Made by a program: the position numbers and the translations under genes. From CAJQGY01 sp964417685 (lineage in GTDB: Bacteria > Pseudomonadota > Gammaproteobacteria > Magnimaribacterales > D2472): a DNA stretch of 7,341 nt. The stretch lies in contig CAYQIT010000031.1 in the NCBI GenBank assembly GCA_964417685.1, positions 1 to 7,341 on the forward strand, written 5' to 3'. Shown here in pieces: positions 1-6,689 of the stretch; the first letter of the stretch is position 1; every line of letters starts with the position of its first letter. The notes under the pieces are model-generated. The model saw only the letters and a list, made by a program, of their open reading frames with translations, was not told the origin of the DNA and made no database searches.

Positions 1-359
1 TCTTCAGCAGCTTTTGCTTCAGCTTCTGCAGCTTCTTTAGCGGCTTTTTCTGCTAAAGCTTTCTTTTCTTCAGCTTTTTGTTTTTTTGCATCAAGTTTAG
101 CCTGAAGTTCTTCTGGTGAAAGCTTTGCATCTTTCACGAGTTTTTTAACTCTGTCACTTAATTGAGCGCCTTTAGATACCCATTGATCTAGTTTTTCTAT
201 ATCAATTCTCAACCTTTCTTCTTGCCCTCTTGCACTAGGATTAAAGAAACCAAGCCTTTCTATAAATGATCCATCTCTTGGCTTTCTCTCGTCTGCGACT
301 GTAACAAAATAATAAGGGTTCTTTTTTGCCCCGCTTCTAGCTAATCTGATTATTACCAT
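1..359 (-). CDS. rpsP: 30S ribosomal protein S16 (partial, 3' end outside window) with extended C-terminal tail
   Basis: S16 is a small-subunit protein that binds 16S rRNA and helps 30S assembly. Translating the minus strand from the ATG at 359-357 gives 119 complete codons with no stop before the left edge. The start MVIIRLARSGAKK, the block FIERLGFFNP (residues 32-41) and the ISDR-like LSDRVKKL (67-74) are diagnostic of S16. The bacterial protein usually ends near residue 80-90; here it continues from about residue 79 as a highly charged Ala/Glu/Lys-rich segment with no Pro after residue 82, likely a long helix. The gene is normally first in rpsP-rimM-trmD-rplS, which would lie to the left. 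Only a weak purine-rich ribosome site precedes the start. Identity is secure; the true length of the tail is not visible. Confidence 0.96.
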   Translation of the reverse strand, partial: MVIIRLARSGAKKNPYYFVTVADERKPRDGSFIERLGFFNPSARGQEERLRIDIEKLDQWVSKGAQLSDRVKKLVKDAKLSPEELQAKLDAKKQKAEEKKALAEKAAKEAAEAEAKAAE

Positions 360-399
360 ATTTCTATATTTATTCTCAATGTTTAAAAAGATGTGTATT

Positions 400-413
400 T
401 TAGGGTAACCTAA
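400..413. repeat. short inverted repeat in the rpsP/ypjD divergent region
   Basis: TTAGG (400-404) and CCTAA (409-413) are perfect inverted arms around the 4-base spacer GTAA. The site lies roughly in the middle of the 103-base spacer between two divergent genes, where an operator would be expected. On the minus strand it overlaps a weak -10-like TAAAAT upstream of rpsP. At 5 bp per arm it may be chance, and no regulator can be named. Confidence 0.2.
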
Positions 414-449
414 CTAATATTCATAGTATTAATAAAAAACTTTTGCTTT

Positions 450-455
450 TATAAT
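450..455 (+). promoter_or_regulatory. candidate -10 box for the ypjD-CNNM transcript
   Basis: A perfect TATAAT hexamer ends 7 bases before the ypjD ATG at 463. A normal start site 6-7 bases downstream would place the mRNA 5' end at or next to the start codon, giving a leaderless or nearly leaderless message. No good -35 element is seen at 16-18 bases (TATTAA at 427-432 is the nearest). In DNA this AT-rich the hexamer could be chance. Confidence 0.3.
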
Positions 456-462
456 TAAATAA

Positions 463-1029
463 ATGAACTTTATTACACAAGTTACCTTATCGGTAATTAT
501 ATATTTTTTCCTCAGAGTCTTCCTTAAAGATAGAAGATCTTCTTACATTTCTTCAATTGTATCCTCAATTTCTTACATATTCTTGTATGCATTGTCTTAT
601 GGCGGTATTGGAAATATCTCAGATATGCATTTTATAGTTACTGGTTTAAGTCTAATCTTCTTATTTATTGCATTTTATGAAATGGTTAGCTTGGAAAAGA
701 AAATGCTTGATGTAAAAAAAGGCGAATTTGATAACCTATCCAGCTTATCTATAGAAAAAGGGTACAAGATAGTTTTAAAGATTTTAGGAGTTGGTTTATT
801 GTTTTTAATACTCTCCTTCTTATCAGGCTTCATTATTCAATCTGTATTTACAACAAATTTAATTATTAAGGTTATCTTTGCATCAATAGCATTATTTATA
901 TATATGATAACTTTGATTGGTATAAAGAGATTCAACTTGACTATTAAAAGTGCCGTTAGGAATTTATTTATAGCCTTATGTGCAGTTTGGATTGCATACC
1001 TAGGCAATGTGTTATTCATCTATAATTAA
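463..1029 (+). CDS. ypjD: YpjD/CcsA-like inner-membrane protein, shortened
   Basis: This 188-residue, very hydrophobic protein has about six predicted membrane segments (near residues 5-21, 27-47, 57-75, 102-126, 133-153 and 163-186). From residue ~57 onward it aligns by eye with E. coli YpjD: a GLSL...FIAFYE helix, a charged loop, LSSLSIEKGYKIVLK (91-105), the LSFLSGF helix (117-123), and a final helix with AYLGN matching the family's AYFGS. E. coli YpjD is about 263 residues with eight segments, so roughly two helices from the N-terminal half appear to be missing. The family is annotated as cytochrome c assembly (CcsA-like) by fold, but in enterics it is linked to the neighbouring CNNM protein and cation homeostasis. 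The downstream CNNM gene starts 3 bases after this stop, so they are probably one operon. No Shine-Dalgarno sequence is present. Assignment is good from sequence plus gene order; function is inferred. Confidence 0.75.
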   Translation: MNFITQVTLSVIIYFFLRVFLKDRRSSYISSIVSSISYIFLYALSYGGIGNISDMHFIVTGLSLIFLFIAFYEMVSLEKKMLDVKKGEFDNLSSLSIEKGYKIVLKILGVGLLFLILSFLSGFIIQSVFTTNLIIKVIFASIALFIYMITLIGIKRFNLTIKSAVRNLFIALCAVWIAYLGNVLFIYN

Positions 1030-1032
1030 TAA

Positions 1033-2292
1033 ATGATAGAAAATCCATCCTTAATATTTTTATTATCTTCTCTTGCTGGACTGCTTGTTTTAAGTGGCTT
1101 TTTCTCTGGCTCAGAAACAGGAATGATGGCTTCTAATAAAGTTAAGTTAAAAAATCTATCTAAGAAATCACATAAAGGAGCTGCCAGGGCCATTGAACTT
1201 CTAAAAAGACCAGATCAGCTTCTATCAACGATTCTAGTTGGAAATAATTTCGCAAATATCTTGGCTTCTGCAATTGTTACTATAATCATGATTGAGTACT
1301 TTAATGGAAATGTATTACTTGGGTCTGTAATCTTAACTATTGTTATTTTAATTTTTTCTGAAATTACTCCTAAAACAATAGCTGCTATAAAACCGGAGGC
1401 TTTTGCAACAAAGTCATCGCTTTTGTTGAAAGGTCTTTTGTATATATTTAGACCTTTAATTATTTTAATTAATAAAATTAGTTCTTATTTCTTAAATATT
1501 TTTAATGTTGATTTAAAGGATGCAAATGATAACGACAATCTTAATACAGAAGAGCTGAGAACGCTGCTTGATGATTCTGGAGACCTTATTCCAAAAAGTT
1601 ATAGATATATCTTATCTTCAGTACTTGGGATGGAAGAGCTTGTTGTAGAGGATATAATGGTTCCTATTTCTGAGATCATCGGTATAGATCTTAATGCGAA
1701 TAAAAATACAGCTAAAAAAATAATTGAATCAGCTGAATACACAAGGCTACCGGTTTATGAAAATGATATTGATAATATTGTTGGAATACTTCATCTAAAA
1801 GATTCGAACGAATTTATTAACAGATTTGAAAGTAATGAAGAGCTCAAAGAGCTATTACTTAAATCTTATTTTGTTTCTCAATCAACTGCATTGATGAAGC
1901 AGCTTAAAGAGTTTCAAGTTCATGATAGAAATATGGGGCTGGTTGTTGATGAGTATGGTGAAATTCAGGGATTAATTACTATTGAAGATATATTTAAGGA
2001 GATAGTAGGTAAATTTGGAAACGATAGCACATCGGATCCAGATACTGATTTTATTAAGCTCAAAAATCACTCAATACTAACAAATGGTAATTTCAAAATT
2101 AGAGATATAAATAAAGCTTTAGATTGGGATATCAATGAAGAAAATTCAAAAACTATAAATGGCTTAATTACAGAACATTTAGATTTTATTCCTCAAGCTA
2201 ACCTATGTTTGCAGATAGAAAAATATAAATATGAAATTTTAGATATAGAAGATAACTTTATTTCAAGAGTTAAAATAAAAAGAGAGGCATAA
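1033..2292 (+). CDS. yfjD: CNNM/CBS/CorC-domain membrane protein (YfjD/CorB-like, probable Mg2+ transport)
   Basis: The 419-residue protein has the complete family architecture. Residues 1-~155 are the CNNM (DUF21) membrane domain with the SGSETG motif (25-30), VGNNFANILAS (69-79) and SEITPKTIAAIKPE (109-122); these polar segments within the membrane form the cation site in solved CNNM/CorC structures. A cytosolic CBS pair follows (about 204-325), with EDIMVP (206-211), TRLPVY (237-242), VVDEYGEIQGLITIEDI (304-320) and EIVGKFGND (323-331). A CorC_HlyC domain covers about 335-415. Length is typical (E. coli YfjD is about 428). The start is 3 bases after the ypjD stop with no Shine-Dalgarno, which suggests coupling to the upstream gene. 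The family is described as Mg2+ (and Co2+) transport or efflux; direction and ion cannot be read here. The stop codon lies inside the loop of the downstream terminator. Confidence 0.93.
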   Translation: MIENPSLIFLLSSLAGLLVLSGFFSGSETGMMASNKVKLKNLSKKSHKGAARAIELLKRPDQLLSTILVGNNFANILASAIVTIIMIEYFNGNVLLGSVILTIVILIFSEITPKTIAAIKPEAFATKSSLLLKGLLYIFRPLIILINKISSYFLNIFNVDLKDANDNDNLNTEELRTLLDDSGDLIPKSYRYILSSVLGMEELVVEDIMVPISEIIGIDLNANKNTAKKIIESAEYTRLPVYENDIDNIVGILHLKDSNEFINRFESNEELKELLLKSYFVSQSTALMKQLKEFQVHDRNMGLVVDEYGEIQGLITIEDIFKEIVGKFGNDSTSDPDTDFIKLKNHSILTNGNFKIRDINKALDWDINEENSKTINGLITEHLDFIPQANLCLQIEKYKYEILDIEDNFISRVKIKREA

Positions 2293-2304
2293 GCCTCTCT
2301 TTTT
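2277..2304. terminator. bidirectional rho-independent terminator between CNNM gene and PuuD-like gene
   Basis: AGAGAGGC (2281-2288) pairs perfectly with GCCTCTCT (2293-2300) around the loop ATAA. Flanking AAAA (2277-2280) and TTTT (2301-2304) extend the stem and provide a U-tract on either strand, with further T-rich sequence leftward on the minus strand. The genes on either side converge, so one hairpin can serve both. The CNNM stop codon (2290-2292) sits in the loop. Confidence 0.9.
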
Positions 2305-2320
2305 CAACTAATTTTTAAAT

Positions 2321-2953
2321 CTATAAATAGCAAACAAGTAGACCTAAAATAATAGTTAAGGCTATTCCTGAATGAATTACTGCCTTAACTGATGTTATTG
2401 CAGCATTCATTTTTCCAAAAACTGCATTGGCTTCAATTGCTAAAATTATTAATAAACCAACCCAAAGAGCAGTTAAAGATTCTTCGACGGAAAGTATTAC
2501 ATTTCCAACAGCACTACCGTGAGCAGAGTAAACCATAAACCAGAGCATAGGTATTGAAAATAAAGTATTTGTTCTAGATGCCAAGCCTGCTTTAGCACCT
2601 GCATCAGCAGCATCTGGAGCGCCTGCAATAACTTTCTTTTGATTAGGCCAAATAATTAACCAGACATTTAAAAACATTAGAGTTCCCATTACAGCACCAA
2701 GAATAATGCTTATATTGATAGCAATGCTCAAGTAATGAATAAGATATAGCCCTGTAAGAAATGTGAATAACGCGGCATATCTAAAGTACCAGAGTGCATT
2801 AGGTACAAGTTTTTGAACAACATCAGACTTTGCTGATGCTTCTGAAACTTTAAAGTATTCAGTTTGAACAAAATTAAAGTAGTAAAGTAATCCTATCCAA
2901 GCAATACCAAACAAGATATGCAAAGCTCTAAACAAAACATCTAAAAGATCCAT
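2321..2953 (-). CDS. Stand-alone PuuD-type membrane domain protein (urate hydroxylase N-terminal family)
   Basis: This 210-residue integral membrane protein has about six helices. Motifs match the membrane domain of PuuD (Urate_ox_N family): RALHILFGIAWIG (9-21), ALWYFRYAALFTFLTGLYL (53-71), NVWLIIWPNQKKVI (96-109) and RTNTLFSIPMLWFM (127-140). Characterised PuuD fuses this domain to a C-terminal cytochrome c; here the protein ends at the last helix with no CxxCH haem motif. H12, H73, H145 and H194 are possible haem ligands. AGGGAG lies 6 bases before the start. The gene is a single unit between two terminators. No purine-catabolism gene is nearby, so urate oxidation is not supported; a redox or membrane-haem role is the more cautious reading. 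Family call is fairly sure, function is not. Confidence 0.75.
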   Translation of the reverse strand: MDLLDVLFRALHILFGIAWIGLLYYFNFVQTEYFKVSEASAKSDVVQKLVPNALWYFRYAALFTFLTGLYLIHYLSIAINISIILGAVMGTLMFLNVWLIIWPNQKKVIAGAPDAADAGAKAGLASRTNTLFSIPMLWFMVYSAHGSAVGNVILSVEESLTALWVGLLIILAIEANAVFGKMNAAITSVKAVIHSGIALTIILGLLVCYL

Positions 2954-2982
2954 TTTTTTCTCCCTAAAAAAGTGTTAATACA

Positions 2983-3010
2983 ATATTATCTTAAAATTAA
3001 AATTTATAAA
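2983..3010 (-). promoter_or_regulatory. candidate promoter of the PuuD-like gene
   Basis: On the minus strand, TTTATA (3010-3005) and TAATAT (2988-2983) are separated by 16 bases, each matching 4 of 6 consensus positions. It lies between the groEL terminator and the start codon, where an independent promoter is required if that terminator is efficient. The background is so AT-rich that the exact boxes are uncertain. Confidence 0.25.
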
Positions 3011-3021
3011 GGCTATAAAAC

Positions 3022-3050
3022 AAAAAACGAGGCTTTAGCCTCGTTTTTTT
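3022..3050 (-). terminator. rho-independent terminator of groES-groEL
   Basis: On the minus strand, starting about 20 bases after the groEL stop, a CGAGGC/GCCTCG stem (3038-3043 and 3028-3033) closes a 4-base loop. It is followed by six Ts (3027-3022) and preceded by a run of As that can extend the stem. It should end the chaperonin transcript before the PuuD-like gene. A T-run on the other side makes it active in both directions in principle, but no rightward gene ends here. Confidence 0.9.
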
Positions 3051-3067
3051 ACTTGATAAAGCTTAGG

Positions 3068-4711
3068 CTACATCATTCCGCCCATTCCGCCCATTCCGCC
3101 CATGTCAGGCATCGGTGGAACCGGAGCATCATCTTTAGGAATGTCAGTGACCATTGCTTCAGTTGTAATCATCATTCCTGCTACTGATCCAGCGGCCTGA
3201 ATAGCAGTTCTTGTAACCTTAGCAGGGTCTAGGATTCCCATATCTATCATGTCACCAAATTCTCCAGTGGCAGCATTAAAACCATATGATCCTTCGCCAT
3301 CCTTAACATTTGCAACAATTACTGATGATTCTTCACCAGCATTTGAGACTATTTGTCTAAGAGGGGCTTCAAAAGCTTTTCTAGCAATATTGATGCCTAC
3401 GTTCTGATCATCATTATCACCTACAACTTTCTCTACAGCCTCAAGACATCTGATAAGTGCTGATCCACCACCAGGAACAACACCTTCTTCAACTGCTGCT
3501 CTTGTTGAATGCAAAGCGTCCTCAACCCTAGCCTTTTTTTCTTTCATTTCAACTTCTGAGCCAGCACCAACTTTAATAACTGCTACTCCTCCAGCAAGTT
3601 TTGCTACTCTCTCTTGAAGTTTTTCTTTATCGTAATCAGATGAAGTTTCTTCAATCTGAGATCTGATTTGATTTACTCTAGCTGCGATTGCTTTTTCATC
3701 ACCAGCACCATCAATTATTGTTGCATTATCTTTATTAAGAACAACTCTCTTAGATGTACCTAGGTCTTCAATTGAAGCACCCTCTAGATTTAAACCTACT
3801 TCTTCAGAAATAACAGTACCACCAGTTAGGATGGCTATATCTTCTAGCATTGCTTTTCTTCTATCTCCAAAGCCAGGAGCTTTACATGCTGCAGCTTTTA
3901 CAATACCTCTAAGATTATTAACAACAAGAGTTGCTAATGCTTCCCCTTCGATATCTTCAGCAATAATAAGTAAAGGTCTTCCTGCTTTAGCTACAGATTC
4001 TAATAGAGGTAATAAATCTCTTATGTTGGAAATTTTCTTATCAAACAAAAGTATCAACGGCGTTTCTAGCTCAACGGTCATGTTGTCCTGGTTTGTAATG
4101 AAGTAAGGGGATAGGTATCCTCTATCAAACTGCATACCCTCTACAACATCAAGCTCATTCTCAATACCACTTCCTTCTTCAACAGTGATAACACCCTCTT
4201 TTCCAACTTTTTCCATTGCCTCAGCAATAATTTCACCTACAGCCTCATCTCCATTAGCTGAAATTGTTCCAACCTGTGCAATAGCTGTATTATCTGCACA
4301 AGGAACACTCAATCCCTTTACGTGCTCAACTGCAGCAGATACGGCTTTATCAATACCTCTTTTAAGATCCATTGGATTCATACCAGCGGCAACCGCTTTG
4401 TTTCCTTCATTAACTATTGATTGAGCTAGAACTGTTGCCGTAGTTGTTCCGTCTCCAGCTTCATCATTGGTCTGAGATGCGACCTGCTTAATCATTTGTG
4501 CACCCATGTTTTCAAACTTATTCTCTAGTTCGATCTCTTTAGCTACAGATACACCATCTTTTGTTACAGTAGGTGCGCCAAAGGATTTATCAAGAACTAC
4601 ATTTCTACCTTTTGGTCCCAATGTAACTTTAACTGCATCTGCAAGTATATTGACTCCATCGAGCATCTGACTTCTAGCTGAGTCACCGAATTTAACGTCT
4701 TTAGCTGACAT
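3068..4711 (-). CDS. groEL: Chaperonin GroEL (Hsp60)
   Basis: GroEL forms the double-ring ATP-driven folding chamber in the cytoplasm, capped by GroES. The 547 residues match the usual length, and the chain is collinear with E. coli GroEL, with the same numbering for key residues. ATP-binding and catalytic features are intact: LGPKGRNVVLDK (31-42), D52, GDGTT (86-90, D87) and D398 in VEDAL. The C-terminus is the typical flexible Gly-Met tail (GGMGGMGGMM), encoded by a short 9-base tandem repeat. A good ribosome site AGGGAG (4726-4721) sits 9 bases before the ATG. It is 24 bases downstream of groES and ends at a strong terminator, so this is a standard two-gene operon. There is one copy in the window and no sign of divergence or damage. 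Confidence 0.99.
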   Translation of the reverse strand: MSAKDVKFGDSARSQMLDGVNILADAVKVTLGPKGRNVVLDKSFGAPTVTKDGVSVAKEIELENKFENMGAQMIKQVASQTNDEAGDGTTTATVLAQSIVNEGNKAVAAGMNPMDLKRGIDKAVSAAVEHVKGLSVPCADNTAIAQVGTISANGDEAVGEIIAEAMEKVGKEGVITVEEGSGIENELDVVEGMQFDRGYLSPYFITNQDNMTVELETPLILLFDKKISNIRDLLPLLESVAKAGRPLLIIAEDIEGEALATLVVNNLRGIVKAAACKAPGFGDRRKAMLEDIAILTGGTVISEEVGLNLEGASIEDLGTSKRVVLNKDNATIIDGAGDEKAIAARVNQIRSQIEETSSDYDKEKLQERVAKLAGGVAVIKVGAGSEVEMKEKKARVEDALHSTRAAVEEGVVPGGGSALIRCLEAVEKVVGDNDDQNVGINIARKAFEAPLRQIVSNAGEESSVIVANVKDGEGSYGFNAATGEFGDMIDMGILDPAKVTRTAIQAAGSVAGMMITTEAMVTDIPKDDAPVPPMPDMGGMGGMGGMM

Positions 4712-4735
4712 AATTAATTTCTCCCTATTTTAGAT

Positions 4736-5026
4736 TTAAGATTCAATAACGCCAAAAATATCGCTTTCACTTAGAATGAGATATTCTTGCCCATCAATTT
4801 TTACTTCGCTGCCACCATATTGGCCAAAGATAATAGTATCACCAACACTTACTCCCATTGGTGCAACGTCTCCAGATTCATTTTTTTTGCCTGGTCCAAC
4901 AGCAATTACCTCACCCTGTGAAGGTTTCTCAGTAGCTGTTCCTGAAAGAATGATGCCACCAGCTGATGTTTTCTCTTCTTCCTTTCTTTCTACTACAACC
5001 CTGTCATGTAAAGGTCTTAATTTCAT
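4736..5026 (-). CDS. groES: Co-chaperonin GroES (Hsp10)
   Basis: GroES is the heptameric lid of the GroEL chamber. The 96-residue product has the standard length. It starts MKLRPLHDRVVVER and contains the mobile loop (about 17-32) with the hydrophobic anchor GGIIL (23-27) that contacts GroEL. The GxxVxVGDxIxFGQYGGSEVK region and the C-terminal ILSESDIFGVIE complete the fold. AGGAG (5038-5034) lies 7 bases before the ATG. groEL follows after 24 bases on the same strand. The VanZ-like gene upstream ends 93 bases before this start on the same strand, leaving room for a dedicated promoter. Confidence 0.98.
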   Translation of the reverse strand: MKLRPLHDRVVVERKEEEKTSAGGIILSGTATEKPSQGEVIAVGPGKKNESGDVAPMGVSVGDTIIFGQYGGSEVKIDGQEYLILSESDIFGVIES

Positions 5027-5076
5027 AACTTCTCTCCTAGTAAAAAATTATTATATGAGTTTTAAATTAGCTCAAT

Positions 5077-5108
5077 ATTATACCCAATAGTTATGGCCTA
5101 AATTCAAG
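5077..5108 (-). promoter_or_regulatory. candidate groES-groEL promoter with heat-shock-like -35
   Basis: On the minus strand, CTTGAA (5108-5103) matches the -35 element of sigma-32 heat-shock promoters, but no CCCCAT-like -10 follows at the usual spacing. A perfect housekeeping-type TATAAT (5082-5077) lies 19 bases after the overlapping TTGAAT (5107-5102), slightly longer than ideal. A start near 5070 would leave a leader of about 44 bases. No CIRCE operator is present. A second TATAAT (5055-5050) lacks a suitably spaced -35. The location is convincing; the sigma factor is open. Confidence 0.45.
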
Positions 5109-5119
5109 AAATCAATAGA

Positions 5120-5467
5120 TTAAATAATCTTTTTTTTAAATAAAAATGAAGCAAATATTATTCCTAATAAGTTTGCAATCAAATCAGCAATTTCAAAAAA
5201 CCTATACGGATGATAAAAATGGATTATTTCAATCAATAAACCAAAACTAAACACACAGATTAAAATAGTTCTAGTTGAGCACTTAAATTTTGAGACAAGT
5301 CCTAATAGGGATATGTAAAAAAATATAAAAAAATGAATTACCTTATCTACAGCAAAGCTAAAAGATGCAAATAAAGGAATTTCAAATGAGGGCAATAAAC
5401 TAAGATAAAAAATAATAATTATTGAAATTATAAAAATTGATCTAATTGCAATTATTGACTTAGACAT
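5120..5467 (-). CDS. VanZ-like small membrane protein
   Basis: This 115-residue protein has four predicted membrane helices (about 6-24, 42-59, 66-83 and 95-111). It carries VanZ-like family motifs: LSLLP (22-26), DKVIHFFIFF (41-50), a Glu in the third helix (GLLIEIIHF, 77-85) and EIADLIANLLGIIFA (92-106) with conserved Asp and Asn. VanZ itself gives low-level teicoplanin resistance, but most small family members have no proven function. Its start overlaps the end of ampG by 8 bases, so translation is probably coupled. The company of ampG and ampD suggests an envelope-related role, which is inference. No Shine-Dalgarno precedes it and no terminator follows before groES, so some read-through into the chaperonin operon is possible. 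Confidence 0.75.
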   Translation of the reverse strand: MSKSIIAIRSIFIISIIIIFYLSLLPSFEIPLFASFSFAVDKVIHFFIFFYISLLGLVSKFKCSTRTILICVFSFGLLIEIIHFYHPYRFFEIADLIANLLGIIFASFLFKKKII

Positions 5468-6689
5468 ATTTATTCTTATAGAAAAGTATCAAAATTATAG
5501 AAGGCAAAGTCATAAAAGAGGTGAAAATAAAAAATATCATCCACCCCTGATTATAACTGAATAAAGCAGAGAGACTGTCTACTCCGACTCCAGCAAAAAA
5601 AGATAGTATTTTTCCAAAAAATACCATTAAAGAGGTGAAAAGTGCATATTGGAAAGCAGTATAATTTTTTGATACAAGACTTGTTAAAAATGCAATATTT
5701 ACTGTTCCAACAATCCCTGCTGTTATGCTGTCAAGACTAATTAGAATAGATAGAGATACAAGAGAGTTCTCTGAAACTGCTAAATAGGCAAATCCTAGAT
5801 TTGTAATCATCATCAAAATGCCTCCGAAAATTAAAGACCTATATAGATTAAAAACTTTGATGATATATCCACCTATTAAAATACCAGCTAGAGAACTTAA
5901 TAGTGCGATTATTTTTGCGAAAGCAATTTCATCTAATTCATATCCTATTTTGTAATAGAAAGGTGTAATTAATGAACCAGCAACTATATCGGTGAGCCTA
6001 TAAGTTGCTATTATTGACATTAGAATAATAGATGCATATAAACCAAATCTTGTAAAAATATCTTTTAAAGGATTCCAAATCGAATTAACGAAAGTAAGCT
6101 GTTGATATGCTTTGGTTGAACTTTCACTGGTAAGGCTTATACCTACAAAACCCAAAAGCATTGAGGCTGCCATAAACTGAAAAACCAAATCCCATCCAAA
6201 TCTAGAAGCAACTAGAAAAGAAAAAGTTGTAGCAAATAAGTAAGCTAACCTATAACCATACTGATAGGCTCCAGCTAATATGCCTTGATCTTCAATATCT
6301 GCAAGTTCAATTCGGTAGGCATCAACAGCTATATCTTGAAATGATCCTGAAATTGCTATCAATATTACCAAGCATGCCAATAAATTAATGTTTTTTTGCG
6401 GATCAATAAAAGATATTAAAATTAAGAATACAATGATGAAAGAATGCATAAGAGATATCCACCCTTTCCTGTGACCAAGTTTATTTAAAATAGGAATAGA
6501 TACATGATCAACTAATGGCGCCCATAGGACCTTTATGGCATAAACAATGGTTAAAGATGAAAAGATTGATAATATTGTATTGCTTACATCATAAGTAGCT
6601 AACCATAAGCCAGTTGTAGTAAAAACTAAGACATAAGGAAGGCCGGAGGTAAATCCCAGAAAGAAGATGCTTAATACCTTATTTATCAT
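5460..6689 (-). CDS. ampG: AmpG-type muropeptide permease (major facilitator superfamily)
   Basis: AmpG imports GlcNAc-1,6-anhydro-MurNAc peptides from the periplasm through the inner membrane, the first step of peptidoglycan recycling. The 409-residue protein is a polytopic major-facilitator carrier of about 12 helices. AmpG-type signatures are visible: FLGFTSGLP (10-18), WAPLVDH (56-62), GHRKGW (72-77) in the helix 2-3 loop, and SFQDIAVDAYRIE (116-128), which corresponds to the family's SQDI-x-x-DA motif. It is shorter than E. coli AmpG (about 491, 14 helices), as many non-enteric homologues are. ATGA at 6689-6686 joins its start to the ampD stop, and its end overlaps the VanZ-like gene. 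Pairing with ampD strongly supports the muropeptide substrate over other carriers. No clear Shine-Dalgarno is present. Confidence 0.9.
   Translation of the reverse strand: MINKVLSIFFLGFTSGLPYVLVFTTTGLWLATYDVSNTILSIFSSLTIVYAIKVLWAPLVDHVSIPILNKLGHRKGWISLMHSFIIVFLILISFIDPQKNINLLACLVILIAISGSFQDIAVDAYRIELADIEDQGILAGAYQYGYRLAYLFATTFSFLVASRFGWDLVFQFMAASMLLGFVGISLTSESSTKAYQQLTFVNSIWNPLKDIFTRFGLYASIILMSIIATYRLTDIVAGSLITPFYYKIGYELDEIAFAKIIALLSSLAGILIGGYIIKVFNLYRSLIFGGILMMITNLGFAYLAVSENSLVSLSILISLDSITAGIVGTVNIAFLTSLVSKNYTAFQYALFTSLMVFFGKILSFFAGVGVDSLSALFSYNQGWMIFFIFTSFMTLPSIILILFYKNKYV

Noticed and set aside
837..1019. Leftward 60-residue frame inside ypjD
   Set aside because: It is antisense to a conserved membrane segment of ypjD, with no promoter or ribosome site.
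2321..2953. Naming the gene puuD, urate hydroxylase
   Set aside because: The cytochrome c domain needed by characterised PuuD is missing and no purine-degradation gene is nearby.
2972..3187. Rightward frame with a repeated HSA peptide
   Set aside because: It crosses the groEL terminator and is antisense to the Gly-Met tail of groEL; the repeat is a shadow of the 9-base tandem repeat encoding GGM.
3831..4424. Two rightward frames antisense to groEL
   Set aside because: The opposite strand encodes highly conserved GroEL across the whole stretch, and the antisense products have no domain character or start signals.
5056..5075. Possible CIRCE operator upstream of groES
   Set aside because: CIRCE reads TTAGCACTC-N9-GAGTGCTAA; here only 4-base arms of opposite orientation (TGAG...CTCA) are seen.
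4776..5090. Rightward frame antisense to groES
   Set aside because: It overlaps all the conserved part of groES and runs into its promoter region; no ribosome site or family resemblance.
5117..5137. AGATTA-AA-TAATCT hairpin followed by seven Ts on the plus strand
   Set aside because: The shape resembles a terminator, but the stem is almost all AT and no rightward gene ends here; on the leftward strand no T-run follows, so it cannot end the VanZ-like gene.
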